From Faecalibacterium hattorii (GTDB lineage: Bacteria > Bacillota > Clostridia > Oscillospirales > Ruminococcaceae): DNA of 62,597 nucleotides. Positions 52,532-61,606 of this stretch are shown here, one piece after another. Numbering within the stretch: position 1 is the first letter of the stretch; each line of letters starts with the position of its first letter. The position numbers and the translations under genes were made by a program. The stretch lies in the NCBI RefSeq assembly GCF_003287455.1, contig NZ_PRLC01000017.1, positions 1 to 62,597 on the forward strand. Reading direction: 5' to 3'. The notes beneath the pieces were generated by a model. That model was not told the DNA's origin. It was given only the letters and a program-made list of their open reading frames with translations, and did no database searches.

Positions 52532-53134
52532 TTAACCTCTCAGTAATATATTGTGATGTTCTCTTGTCAGTGCGTAGCATTTGCAGGGGACCGGGGTGCC
52601 GTCGAATTTGTGGTATACGGAATCGTGGTCGTAGACGAAGCCGGCCTTCTGCTGTACCCGGCCGCTGGCGGGGTTTTCGACCGCATGGCAGCAGGCCAGC
52701 CAGTTGCTATCTGTATTTTTGAACCAGTATTCTACAACGGCGTTCAGCGCTTCGGTGGTAAAGCCTTTGTTCCACCAGCTCCGGCCGATGCAGTAGCCCA
52801 CTTCCCACACACCGTTGGTATGGTCAAAACCGGGCCACGGGTCCCGCTCCGGTTCGGCGGAACTGGAGGTGAAAACACTGATAGACCCGAACACCTGCCC
52901 GGTGGCCTTTTCCACAATGCCCCACTGGTAGTAATCTCCGTTGGGGTAGAGCAGTGCCCATGCGGTCAGCAGCTCGCGGGTCTCGTCCGCGTTTTTGTGC
53001 GGCTCCCACCGCAGATATTTTGTCACCTGTGGGTCGTTGGCCCAATTCTGGTACATCATCCCGGCGTCCTCCGGGGTCAGGCGGCGCAAAACCAGCCGCT
53101 CGGTCTTGATCTCCTGCGTTCCTGCATGGCGCAT
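52532..53134 (-). CDS. GNAT-family N-acetyltransferase (RimJ/RimL type)
   Basis: 200 residues. ETERLVLRRLTPEDA start, then WGIVEKATGQVFGSIS and VGYCIGRSWWNKGFTTEALNAVVEYWF, the acetyl-CoA pyrophosphate loop region, and NPASGRVQQKAGF. Typical RimJ/RimL-like acetyltransferase; substrate unknown. Start at 53134 follows GAGGAG; ATG 53152 would include that RBS. Coupled to hflX. Confidence 0.87.
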   Translation of the reverse strand: MRHAGTQEIKTERLVLRRLTPEDAGMMYQNWANDPQVTKYLRWEPHKNADETRELLTAWALLYPNGDYYQWGIVEKATGQVFGSISVFTSSSAEPERDPWPGFDHTNGVWEVGYCIGRSWWNKGFTTEALNAVVEYWFKNTDSNWLACCHAVENPASGRVQQKAGFVYDHDSVYHKFDGTPVPCKCYALTREHHNILLRG

Positions 53135-53276
53135 GATGCTCACGCTCCTCATCCTGTAAAGTTACGCATAGGATAGCACAAAATCCGCCCCCGCGCAAGC
53201 AAAACCGCGCCGATGAAGGAAAAAATGCTTGACAAGGAGAGAAACTTCATTAAACTGAAGAAGAGGAGAATAAAAA

Positions 53277-53296
53277 CTCCCCGCCAACGCGGGGAG
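53277..53296 (-). terminator. Terminator of the toxin-antitoxin operon
   Basis: Minus-strand CTCCCCGC-GTTG-GCGGGGAG then TTTTTATT, 6 bases after the toxin stop. Confidence 0.85.
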
Positions 53297-53301
53297 AAAG
53301 A

Positions 53302-53634
53302 TCAGTTGGGGTGAAAATCGGTTTTCAGGATAGAAGCCCAGTTGCTCTGGCCGTACAAAAAACGAAGAATGTGTACGGTTTGGGTAACTTCATTGACCTG
53401 ATAAAAGGCGAGATAACCCTGCACGGGGACGAAGCGAATGGAAAGGCTTGCTAAGAAAGGGTCTCGTACAACGGAAAACCGAGCCGGGAGTTCTTCCAGC
53501 GAGTCAATGGAGCCGAATGCTCGGCGAACAAGATTCTGTGCGGCAGAAGGATTTTTAAGCTGATACGCAATATAACAAGCAGCATCTTCAATATCCTGAT
53601 GTGCCCGGTGGGAAATGTCGATTTGGTAGAGCAT
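53302..53634 (-). CDS. RelE/ParE-family toxin
   Basis: 110 residues: LYQIDISHRAHQDIEDAACYIA, then LEELPARFSVVRDP and YLAFYQVNEVTQTVHILRFLYG, the standard ParE/RelE strand order. It follows the antitoxin gene with no gap. Mechanism is not predictable from sequence. Confidence 0.87.
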   Translation of the reverse strand: MLYQIDISHRAHQDIEDAACYIAYQLKNPSAAQNLVRRAFGSIDSLEELPARFSVVRDPFLASLSIRFVPVQGYLAFYQVNEVTQTVHILRFLYGQSNWASILKTDFHPN

Positions 53635-53898
53635 TCAGACCTCCCAGCGTTTTGCCAATTCGGCTTTGACTTCTGCCCACGGACGGGTCCGCCCGGCGGC
53701 TACATCGTCGAGGCCTTCCTGAAGCTTCCCGTACAGCTCGAAGCGGCCGACCATTTCCTCGTAAGTTTCAATGCTCATCACAGCGAGGTCACCCTTGCCG
53801 TTTTTGGTGATGAACACCGGTTCAGCGTAAGTGTGGCAGAACGTGGAGATATCATTGTAATTGTTGCGCAGGTCTGCGCTGGAACGAATCTTAGGCAT
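53635..53898 (-). CDS. Phd/YefM-family antitoxin
   Basis: 87 residues. PKIRSSADLRNNYNDISTFC and EPVFITKNGKGDLAVMSIETYEEM are the Phd/YefM fold. Start at 53898 follows TAAGGAGGTGTATCGG. It pairs with the toxin downstream and should repress the operon. Confidence 0.88.
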   Translation of the reverse strand: MPKIRSSADLRNNYNDISTFCHTYAEPVFITKNGKGDLAVMSIETYEEMVGRFELYGKLQEGLDDVAAGRTRPWAEVKAELAKRWEV

Positions 53899-53978
53899 CC
53901 GATACACCTCCTTATAACAAAATTATACCTGAATTCTTGTATAAAGGCAAGCGCAATCAAAGGAAAAGGAGCTTTATC

Positions 53979-55772
53979 ATGGACGATATCCGTGCATTTT
54001 TATCCCGCAAGCCGCTGCTGTTTGACGGCGGCATGGGCACCTATTATAAAGCGGCCCCCGGAACGGACTGCGAGCAGGCGAATCTGACCGACCCGGCGGG
54101 GGTGCGGAAGGTCCACGCCGAGTATCTGGCCGCCGGGGCGGACGCCATCAAGACGAATACCTTCAGTCTACCCCGGCTGGCGGCGGGTCATGTCCCCGGC
54201 TGGGAGAAGCTGGCGGATGCGGGCTGGAAGCTGGCTGCAGAGGCGGCGGCGGAGACCGGCGCGGCGGTCTTTGCGGACCTCGGCCCGGCCCCGGATACCG
54301 AGGCGGTTCCGGCGGCGCAGGTGTATACTGCTGTGGCCGAACGTTTTGCGGCGCTGGGGGCCAAAAACTTTTTGTTCGAGACCCTGAGCTCCGACGTGGG
54401 GATTCTGGAGGCTGTCCGTGCCGTGAAGGCGCAGGTGCCGGAGGCCTTTGTGCTGGTGTCTTTCGCGGTGCTGCCGGACGGCTACACCCGCGAGGGCGTC
54501 TACTGCAAGGACCTTGTCCGCCGGATGACCGAGAGCGGCTGCGTGGATGCGGTGGGCCTGAACTGCGTGTCGGCCCCCGGCGCGATGCGTACGCTGGCAA
54601 GAGGGCTGGCGGGCGGGGCGCTGCCCCTTTCCGTGATGCCGAACGCGGGCTACCCGGTGGTGACCCGGACGCAGGTGCGGTATCAGGGCAAGCCGGAATA
54701 CTTTGCGCGGGAGCTGAGCGGGATGGCGGCAGAGGGCGCAGTGCGCATCCTCGGCGGCTGCTGCGGCACCACCCCCGCCCACATTGCGGCCCTGCGGGCG
54801 GCGCTGGATGCCCTGCCGGAGAGGAAGCTGTCGGCGGAACCGGCAAAACTTTCCACAACGGAAGTAAAACCGGTGGAAAACGATGACGCTTTCCTGCGCA
54901 AGCTGAACGCGGGCGAAAAGGTCATTGCCATTGAGCTGGACTCCCCCCGCAACGCCGACCTGACCGGTTATCTGGAGGGAGCACGAAAATTGCAGGCGGC
55001 GGGGGCTGACCTGCTGACCATCGCCGACTGCCCCATTGCGCAGGCGCGGATGGATTCCTCCCTTGTGGCGTGCCGGGTCCACCGGGAGCTGGGAATGTGC
55101 ACCCTGCCCCACATGACCTGCCGGGACCGCAACCTGAACGCCACCAAGGCGCTGCTGCTGGGCCTGTACGCCGAGGGCGTGCGGGAGGTGCTGGCCATCA
55201 CGGGGGACCCCATCCCCACCGCTGAGCGGGACGAGGTGAAGAACGTCTACCAGTTCAACTCCCGCAAACTGGCTCAGTACATCGTCTCGCTGGCCGGAGA
55301 GGACCGGGAGATGCCCACCCCCATGACGGTCTTCGGGGCGCTGAACCTGAACGCCCGCAACTTTGATGTGGAGCTGCGCCGGGCGGGCGAAAAGCTGGAA
55401 AACGGGATGTCCGGTTTCCTGACCCAGCCGGTGCTGTCCGAACAGGCGGTGGAGAACCTCCGCCGCACGCGGGAGACGCTGGGCAGCCGGGCCAAGATCT
55501 TGGCGGGCATCATGCCGGTGGTCAGCCAGCGGAACGCCATCTTTATGGAAAACGAGATCAACGGCATCCATGTGGACGAAGAGATCATTCAGAAGTTCGC
55601 CGGGCTGGATCGGACCGGGGGCGAGGAACTGGGCCTTGCCATCTCGCTGGAGATGGCCCGGAAAGCCCTGCCCTACGCGGACGGCTTCTATCTGATGACC
55701 CCCTTCAACCGGGTGGCTCTGATGGAGCGGCTCATCGCGCAGCTCCGCACCGAGGTGTTGCAGGAGTCCTGA
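53979..55772 (+). CDS. Bifunctional homocysteine S-methyltransferase / 5,10-methylene-THF reductase
   Basis: 597 residues, YitJ-type fusion. The N-terminal half (1-285) is a homocysteine methyltransferase barrel with LLFDGGMGT, zinc ligands in LNCVSAP and GGCCGTT. The C-terminal half (about 305-597) is a MetF-like flavin barrel (AIELDSPRNADLTGYLEGA, PHMTCRDRNLNATKALLLGL, ITGDP, FGALNLN, FLTQPV). It can form methyl-THF and methylate homocysteine, and feeds the B12 MetH at 2.7 kb. Start at 53979 follows AAAAGGAGC. No obvious riboswitch upstream. Confidence 0.92.
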   Translation: MDDIRAFLSRKPLLFDGGMGTYYKAAPGTDCEQANLTDPAGVRKVHAEYLAAGADAIKTNTFSLPRLAAGHVPGWEKLADAGWKLAAEAAAETGAAVFADLGPAPDTEAVPAAQVYTAVAERFAALGAKNFLFETLSSDVGILEAVRAVKAQVPEAFVLVSFAVLPDGYTREGVYCKDLVRRMTESGCVDAVGLNCVSAPGAMRTLARGLAGGALPLSVMPNAGYPVVTRTQVRYQGKPEYFARELSGMAAEGAVRILGGCCGTTPAHIAALRAALDALPERKLSAEPAKLSTTEVKPVENDDAFLRKLNAGEKVIAIELDSPRNADLTGYLEGARKLQAAGADLLTIADCPIAQARMDSSLVACRVHRELGMCTLPHMTCRDRNLNATKALLLGLYAEGVREVLAITGDPIPTAERDEVKNVYQFNSRKLAQYIVSLAGEDREMPTPMTVFGALNLNARNFDVELRRAGEKLENGMSGFLTQPVLSEQAVENLRRTRETLGSRAKILAGIMPVVSQRNAIFMENEINGIHVDEEIIQKFAGLDRTGGEELGLAISLEMARKALPYADGFYLMTPFNRVALMERLIAQLRTEVLQES

Positions 55773-55865
55773 CGGGCTGTTCCTGCTTTCGCCCGAAGTC
55801 TACCGTAAGGCCCAGATGCTGAAGGCCCGCCTGAAAGGCTGACACGGCTTTTTTGAAAAAAGAGA

Positions 55866-55894
55866 TTGACAAAACGCACAAAAACGGCTATATT
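55866..55894 (+). promoter_or_regulatory. valS promoter
   Basis: TTGACA (55866-55871) and TATATT (55889-55894), 17-base spacing; transcription starts at about 55901, just before the T-box. Confidence 0.85.
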
Positions 55895-55900
55895 CTTTGT

Positions 55901-56160
55901 ATAAATGCAATGAAAAAGAGTGCGCATCGCGGGCAGCTTTCCAGAGAGCCGGGGCAGGTGAAAGCCGGTAAGGACGCAGCGGTGTGCTGTCGCTTTTGAG
56001 CAGGGGCGGGGAATCCAGTAGTCGCCTCCGGGGCTGCCCCACGTTATCGGGGCATCAAGGGGCACAAAAAAGCCAGACGCTTTTTGTGCAATTTGGGTGG
56101 TACCGCGGTGTAATAAAAGTTACAGCCGTCCCATGGAACGTTCCGTGGGGCGGCTTTTTT
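55901..56160 (+). promoter_or_regulatory. T-box leader (valine)
   Basis: Stem I begins with AGAGAGCCGGGGCAGGTGAAAGCCGG. The invariant T-box GGGTGGTACCGCG is at 56095-56107. A terminator stem GCCGTCCCATGGAA / TTCCGTGGGGCGGC with TTTTTT follows at 56125-56160. The segment CCAGTAGTCGCC near 56017-56028 is the likely specifier region, with GTC as candidate Val codon. Uncharged tRNA-Val should stabilise the antiterminator and allow valS expression. Confidence 0.93.
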
Positions 56161-56196
56161 CGTCCCACTTCACAAACAGTTTGGGAGGAGATTCGG

Positions 56197-58902
56197 ATGA
56201 AAGAACTCGCAAAACAGTACGATCCCAGTCAGGTGGAAGACCGCATCTACCAGTTCTGGCTGGACGGCGGCTACTTCCACACGGAAGCAGACCCCGACAA
56301 GAAACCCTACACCATCGTGATGCCGCCGCCGAACGTCACCGGCCAGCTGCACATGGGTCATGCACTGGATAACACCATGCAGGACGTGCTCATCCGCACC
56401 AAGCGGATGCAGGGCTACGCGGCCCTGTGGGTGCCCGGCACCGACCACGCATCCATCGCCACCGAGGCCAAGGTCGTGGAGGCCATGCGTGCCGAGGGCC
56501 TGACCAAGGAGATGGTGGGCCGCGACGGCTTCTTGGAGCGCGCTTGGGAGTGGAAGACCAAGTATGGCAACCGCATCGTCAGCCAGCTCAAGAAGCTGGG
56601 CACCAGCTGCGACTGGCAGCGCGAGCGCTTTACCATGGATGAGGGCTGCTCCGATGCCGTCAAGGAAGTGTTCGTCCGCCTGTACGACAAGGGCCTGATC
56701 TACCGCGGCAACCGGATGGTCAACTGGTGCCCCCACTGCAACACCTCCATCTCGGATGCGGAAGTGGAGTACGAGGAGAAGGACGGCAATTTCTGGCACC
56801 TGCTCTACCCGGTCAAGGAGACCGGCGAGATGCTGGAGCTGGCCACCACCCGCCCGGAGACCATGCTGGGCGATACCGCTGTCGCCATCAACGGCGACGA
56901 CCCCCGCTATGCCCACCTGCACGGCTGCCATGTCGTCCTGCCGCTGCTGAACAAGGAGATCCCCATCGTCTGCGACGAACACGCCGACATGACCAAGGGC
57001 ACCGGTGTCGTCAAGATCACCCCGGCCCACGACCCCAACGACTTTGAGGTGGGTCTGCGCCATGACCTGCCCATCGTCCGCGTCTTTACCTACGACGGCC
57101 GCATGACCGGCGCTGCCGACAAGGCCGCTGCCGATGCCCTCTTTGCAGCGGGCAAGAACACCGTGAACGAACCGCAGGTGTTGGATTGCGGCAAGTACGC
57201 CGGCATGACCACCATGGAAGCCCGCAAGGCCATTCTGGCCGACCTGAAAGAGGGCGGCTTCCTGAAGGAGATCGAGCCCCTGAAGCACGAGGTCGGCACC
57301 TGCTACCGCTGCCACTCCACCATCGAGCCTATGGTCTCGAAGCAGTGGTTCGTCAAGATGGAGCCGCTGGCAAAGCCCGCCATCGATAGCGTGGAAAAGG
57401 GTGAGATCAAGTTCATCCCGGAGCGCTTCACCAAAAACTATATGAACTGGATGAAGGGCACCCGCGACTGGTGCATCAGCCGCCAGCTGTGGTGGGGCCA
57501 CCAGATCCCGGCTTACTACTGCGACGACTGCGGCGAGACCGTGGTGGCGAAGGAGACTCCCTGCACCTGCCCCAAGTGCGGCGGCAGCAAGTTCACGCAG
57601 GACCCCGACACGCTGGATACGTGGTTCTCTTCTGCGCTGTGGCCCTTCAGCACGCTGGGCTGGCCCAATGAGGACAGCGCCGATCTCAAGTATTTCTACC
57701 CCACCAACACCCTCGTCACCGGCTACGACATCATCGGCTTCTGGGTCAGCCGCATGATCTTCTCTGGTCTGGCCTACACCGGCAAGGCCCCCTTCGACAC
57801 CGTCTGCATCCACGGCATCGTCCGCGACAGTCAGGGCCGGAAGATGTCCAAGAGCCTCGGCAACGGCATCGATCCGCTGGAAGTCATCGCCAAGTACGGC
57901 GCGGATGCTCTGCGCTTCATGCTGCTGGACGGCTCCACCCCCGGCAACGACATGCGCTACAGTGAGAAGAAGGTCGAGGCAGCTCGCAACTTCGCCAATA
58001 AGCTGTGGAACGCTACCCGCTTCGTGCTGATGAACCTGCCCGAAGATTTCCAGCCGGGTCTGCCCGCCGACGACAAGCTGGACATGAGCGACAAGTGGGT
58101 ACTGACCAAGCTGAATCAGGTGGCCGGTGCCATGACCGACAACCTCGACCACTACGAGATGGGTCTGGCCGCTGCCAAGATCAACAGCTTCATCTGGGAT
58201 GTCTACTGCGACTGGTTCATCGAGATCGCAAAGCCCCGCCTGAACTCCGGCGACGCCGAACAGGCCGACACCGCCCGCCGTGTGCTGGTGTACGTGCTGG
58301 ACAAGGCCCTCAAGCTGCTGCATCCCTTCATGCCCTTCGTGACCGAGGAGCTGTATCAGGCCCTGCCCGGCTCCGCCGAGACCATCATGATCCAGAGCTG
58401 GCCGACCGTGGACGACGCCCACAACTGGCCGGAGGAAGAGGAAGCCTTTGAGAAGGTCATGGATTATATCAAGGCCGTGCGCACCATGCGCACCGAGATG
58501 AACGTCCACCCCGCCAAGAAGACCAGCATGATCATCGAGACGGCGGACGCAGCCCCCTTCCAGAACGCACAGGTCTATCTGGCCAAGTTCGCCTTTGCCA
58601 CCGAGGTGACCTTTACCGAGAAGTACGAAGGCAGCACCGACGGCATGGTGCAGGTCTCCACCCACGCCGCCCGCGGCTTCATCCCCATGATGGAGCTGAT
58701 CGACCGCGAGAAGGAGCTGGCCCGCCTGAACAAGGAAAAGGCCAAGGCGGAAAAAGAACTGGCCATGTTCGAGAACCAGCTCAACAACCCCAAGTTCGTC
58801 GAGCGCGCCCCGGCGGCACTGGTGGAGGATATCCGCGCAAAGCACGCCAAGAGTCAGGACAAGCTGGCCAACATCGAGCAGAGCATCAAGGCGCTGGGCT
58901 GA
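56197..58902 (+). CDS. valS: Valyl-tRNA synthetase
   Basis: 901 residues, the usual length. Class I motifs: HIGH variant GQLHMGHALD (near 50) and KMSKS at Lys549. Zinc-type Cys cluster CTCPKCGG around 465, editing domain between, anticodon domain after 620 and a C-terminal coiled coil (about 830-901). ATG 56197 follows GGGAGGAG; longer in-frame forms would run through the T-box. The stop overlaps the next ATG by one base. Confidence 0.97.
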   Translation: MKELAKQYDPSQVEDRIYQFWLDGGYFHTEADPDKKPYTIVMPPPNVTGQLHMGHALDNTMQDVLIRTKRMQGYAALWVPGTDHASIATEAKVVEAMRAEGLTKEMVGRDGFLERAWEWKTKYGNRIVSQLKKLGTSCDWQRERFTMDEGCSDAVKEVFVRLYDKGLIYRGNRMVNWCPHCNTSISDAEVEYEEKDGNFWHLLYPVKETGEMLELATTRPETMLGDTAVAINGDDPRYAHLHGCHVVLPLLNKEIPIVCDEHADMTKGTGVVKITPAHDPNDFEVGLRHDLPIVRVFTYDGRMTGAADKAAADALFAAGKNTVNEPQVLDCGKYAGMTTMEARKAILADLKEGGFLKEIEPLKHEVGTCYRCHSTIEPMVSKQWFVKMEPLAKPAIDSVEKGEIKFIPERFTKNYMNWMKGTRDWCISRQLWWGHQIPAYYCDDCGETVVAKETPCTCPKCGGSKFTQDPDTLDTWFSSALWPFSTLGWPNEDSADLKYFYPTNTLVTGYDIIGFWVSRMIFSGLAYTGKAPFDTVCIHGIVRDSQGRKMSKSLGNGIDPLEVIAKYGADALRFMLLDGSTPGNDMRYSEKKVEAARNFANKLWNATRFVLMNLPEDFQPGLPADDKLDMSDKWVLTKLNQVAGAMTDNLDHYEMGLAAAKINSFIWDVYCDWFIEIAKPRLNSGDAEQADTARRVLVYVLDKALKLLHPFMPFVTEELYQALPGSAETIMIQSWPTVDDAHNWPEEEEAFEKVMDYIKAVRTMRTEMNVHPAKKTSMIIETADAAPFQNAQVYLAKFAFATEVTFTEKYEGSTDGMVQVSTHAARGFIPMMELIDREKELARLNKEKAKAEKELAMFENQLNNPKFVERAPAALVEDIRAKHAKSQDKLANIEQSIKALG

Positions 58903-59411
58903 TGACGGAACAGAAGAAGCGCATCTCGCCGTGGCTGCTGGCCGGGCGGGTGATCTTTACCTTTGCGCTCATCGGCTGCATCACCTTCATCTTCACCAAC
59001 TCCATGCAGGTGGCCGCCGTCTCGGAAGGGGCCAGCGGCCGGGTGCTGGAGCGGATGCAGCAGATTCTGCGGGTGCTGGGGCTGAACGGCGCGGCACACC
59101 ATCTTACGATGCACATCGTCCGCAAGCTGGCCCATTTCTGCGAATATATGCTGGAGGGGTTCCTGCTCATGCTCTGTCTGCGGGTGTACACGCGGCACCT
59201 GCTGCGGCATGTCTCGTGGCCCATCTTGGGTGGGTTGCTCACAGCGCTGACCGATGAGACCGTCCAGCTCTTCGTGCCGGGGCGCAGCGGACAGGTCACC
59301 GACATCTGGATCGATTTTTCCGGCGTCATGACCGGCCTCATGGTGGGGCTCATCCTGCTGGGGCTGATCCGTATGTGTATCCTGCTTTACAAACATCGAA
59401 ACGAGGATTGA
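58902..59411 (+). CDS. VanZ-family membrane protein
   Basis: 169 residues with four hydrophobic segments (about 13-32, 68-90, 100-118, 132-158). The VanZ signatures HIVRKLAHFCEYMLEG and DETVQLFVPGRSGQVTDIWIDFSG are complete. The family is linked to teicoplanin resistance and cell-envelope functions, but the role is unclear. It sits between valS and folC in one operon. Confidence 0.88.
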   Translation: MTEQKKRISPWLLAGRVIFTFALIGCITFIFTNSMQVAAVSEGASGRVLERMQQILRVLGLNGAAHHLTMHIVRKLAHFCEYMLEGFLLMLCLRVYTRHLLRHVSWPILGGLLTALTDETVQLFVPGRSGQVTDIWIDFSGVMTGLMVGLILLGLIRMCILLYKHRNED

Positions 59412-59415
59412 CGCA

Positions 59416-60681
59416 ATGACCATAGATCGGGCAAATGAATACTTTGCCGCTCTGCCGGAGGGGTTTGCCCCGGCGGAGGAACTGCGCGCCGCTCTGCCCG
59501 CTGCGGCGCAGCAGGTGGCGTATGTGGGCGCAGCCGGTACGGCGGGCAAGACCGCATCCGCTGCCCTCATCGCTGCGGTGCTCAAGGCCGCGGGCTTCGT
59601 CACCGGCCTGTACCACGCGGGCTGCGAGCCGCTGGCCCAGCGCATCCGCATCAACGGGAACCCCGTGGACGCCGGGCTGCTCTGCACCGCAGCAGAACAG
59701 CTCAGCAGCCGCAAGCCCCTGCCCCGCGCGGCGGCGGAACTGGCGGCTGCGGCGATCTGCTTCGGCGCGGCGGGCTGCCGTCTGGCCGTGGTGGAACTGC
59801 CGGACGCTGGCCTTGCCGAGGCGCTGGCCCACATGCCGGTCTGCGTGGTGACGTCCATCGGCCCGGACGGTGTGAGCCGTTCGCTGGAGCGGTCGGCTGC
59901 GCTGGCGGCGGGCGTCATGCGGGAGGGCGCGATCTGCGTCACCGCACCGGGCCAGCCCAAGGCCGTGCTCAGCGAGCTGATCGTGGCTGCCGGGCGGGAG
60001 GACTGCGAACTGGTGGTCCCCGACCCGGATGACATCACCTTCCTCGAAGCGGAAAAGTTCACCAGCAAGGTGGACTACGGCGGCTATACCGCTCCGCTGG
60101 CCTTTTTGGGCCGCCACGCGGCGGGCAGCGCCGCCATCGCGGTGGAAACCGCCCTTGCCCTGTGCAAGAAAGGCCTCGACATCCCGGATGAAGCAATTCT
60201 GGAGGGGCTTGCCGCCGTCGAGAACCGCAGCAGCATCCGGGTGCTCTCCCAGCGCCCGCTGATCGTGCTGGATGCCTGCCACACCCCGCAGCAAGCCATG
60301 GCGCTGCTCCGCGTCCTCAACATGGCCAAGGTGCGCCACTTGAGCGCCATCATCGGCCTGACCGAGGAGGAAGGGGCGGAAGCCTTCTTCACCGCGCTGG
60401 AAACGGGCCTGACCCCGGAGGAGCAGAAGAAGGACAAAGGCTCCATGCCCGGCATGAGGGAGAATCCCTTCGACAAGGTCTTCCTCGTCACGCCCAAGGG
60501 CACTGAGGATGCCCTGACCGAACGGCTTTTGGAAAAGGCGCGGTATCACTTCGACGCCGAGCTGTGCGAGAGCCTCGAAGAGGCTATCGGCCTTGCCAAG
60601 GCCGGCAGCCGCCGCGGTCTGCTGATCTGCGGCAGTGAAGCCATCGCGCTGGAAGCCGCTGCCCAGCTCGAAAACCGCTGA
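59416..60681 (+). CDS. folC: Folylpolyglutamate/dihydrofolate synthase homologue
   Basis: 421 residues of the Mur-ligase superfamily. The P-loop is GAAGTAGKTA (near 39-48) instead of the usual FolC GTNGKGS; RIRINGNPVDA and VELPDAG/DACHTPQ mark the central and C-terminal domains. The valS-folC order is common in Firmicutes and supports FolC over a Mur ligase. Several substrate-loop residues differ from textbook FolC (SPHL is replaced by AGCEPL), so the exact activity is less sure than the family. Confidence 0.75.
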   Translation: MTIDRANEYFAALPEGFAPAEELRAALPAAAQQVAYVGAAGTAGKTASAALIAAVLKAAGFVTGLYHAGCEPLAQRIRINGNPVDAGLLCTAAEQLSSRKPLPRAAAELAAAAICFGAAGCRLAVVELPDAGLAEALAHMPVCVVTSIGPDGVSRSLERSAALAAGVMREGAICVTAPGQPKAVLSELIVAAGREDCELVVPDPDDITFLEAEKFTSKVDYGGYTAPLAFLGRHAAGSAAIAVETALALCKKGLDIPDEAILEGLAAVENRSSIRVLSQRPLIVLDACHTPQQAMALLRVLNMAKVRHLSAIIGLTEEEGAEAFFTALETGLTPEEQKKDKGSMPGMRENPFDKVFLVTPKGTEDALTERLLEKARYHFDAELCESLEEAIGLAKAGSRRGLLICGSEAIALEAAAQLENR

Positions 60682-60709
60682 GCGACAACATTTTCTAAAA
60701 ATCACACGC

Positions 60710-60752
60710 AAGAGCTTGTACACTGGGTTTGTGTACAAGCTCTTTTGTTTTT
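60710..60752 (+). terminator. Terminator of the valS-vanZ-folC operon
   Basis: AAGAGCTTGTACAC / GTGTACAAGCTCTT, a perfect 14-base stem, then TTGTTTTT. Confidence 0.95.
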
Positions 60753-60817
60753 ATATTGCGAAGGATCTTACGCCGCCGGTGGAAGATCCTTCAGCGTAGA
60801 TCGGAAAGGGGGAGCCT

Positions 60818-61144
60818 ATGGCGACCGTGACATTCAGCGCGGCAGACGATCTGCTCTATGCTTACTTGGCGGGCGAGATCGACCACGATTCCGCGCAAAA
60901 TCTTCGCATCCAGCTCGACGATGCCCTGCTCACCCGCACGCCCCGCACGCTGGTGCTGGACCTCGGCGGGGTGGGCTTTATGGATTCGTCCGGTGTGGGG
61001 CTGATCTTGGGGCGTCAGCGCTGCGCCCGCAGCTTGGGCGGCACCCTGCGCATCCAGCACGCGCCGGAACAACTGCGCCGAGTGCTGCAGCTTGCGGGCA
61101 TCGCCTGTGCGGACGAGCCCGGCCGGGAAGGACAGGAGGAATGA
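60818..61144 (+). CDS. spoIIAA: Anti-sigma F factor antagonist
   Basis: 108 residues, STAS domain. FMDSSGVGLILGR contains Ser57/Ser58, the phosphorylation site controlled by SpoIIAB. Dephosphorylated SpoIIAA displaces SpoIIAB from sigma F in the forespore. First gene of the spoIIA operon; RBS AAGGGGGAG. Its end overlaps the next gene's RBS region. Confidence 0.93.
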   Translation: MATVTFSAADDLLYAYLAGEIDHDSAQNLRIQLDDALLTRTPRTLVLDLGGVGFMDSSGVGLILGRQRCARSLGGTLRIQHAPEQLRRVLQLAGIACADEPGREGQEE

Positions 61145-61146
61145 CC

Positions 61147-61587
61147 ATGAAAGCGGAAAACACCACAAAAATACAGTTTGACTCCCTCAGTGTCAACGAA
61201 GCCTACGCCCGCGGCGCGGCAGCGGCCTTTCTGGCCCGGTATGACCCTACCGTACCCCAGCTCGCCGACCTGAAGACCGCCGTGTCCGAAGCGGTCACCA
61301 ACTGCATCGTCCACGCCTACCCGGACTGCGTGGGGCCCATCGTGATGACGGTGGCCGTCTATCCCGGCCGGCTCGTGAAGATCACGGTGGCGGATAAAGG
61401 CATCGGCATCCCGGATATCCACAAGGCCATGGAGCCGCTCTTTACCACCGGCAACCCCGAAGAGCGCTCTGGGCTGGGCTTTGCAGTGATGCAGAGCTTT
61501 ATGGATAAGGTACAGGTCCGCTCGGCACCGGGCCGGGGCACCCGCGTTACCCTGACCAAGCGTCTGGAGGAAAAGCCCTCTACATAA
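61147..61587 (+). CDS. spoIIAB: Anti-sigma F factor / SpoIIAA kinase
   Basis: 146 residues of the HATPase fold. N-box AVSEAVTNCIVHAYPD, G1 DKGIGIPD and G2 PEERSGLGFAVM are all present, so ATP binding and SpoIIAA phosphorylation should work. ATG 61147 is preferred because AGGAGG lies 7 bases upstream; ATG 61141 directly abuts that RBS. Confidence 0.94.
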   Translation: MKAENTTKIQFDSLSVNEAYARGAAAAFLARYDPTVPQLADLKTAVSEAVTNCIVHAYPDCVGPIVMTVAVYPGRLVKITVADKGIGIPDIHKAMEPLFTTGNPEERSGLGFAVMQSFMDKVQVRSAPGRGTRVTLTKRLEEKPST

Positions 61588-61606
61588 AAAGGAAAGAGGG
61601 AACACG

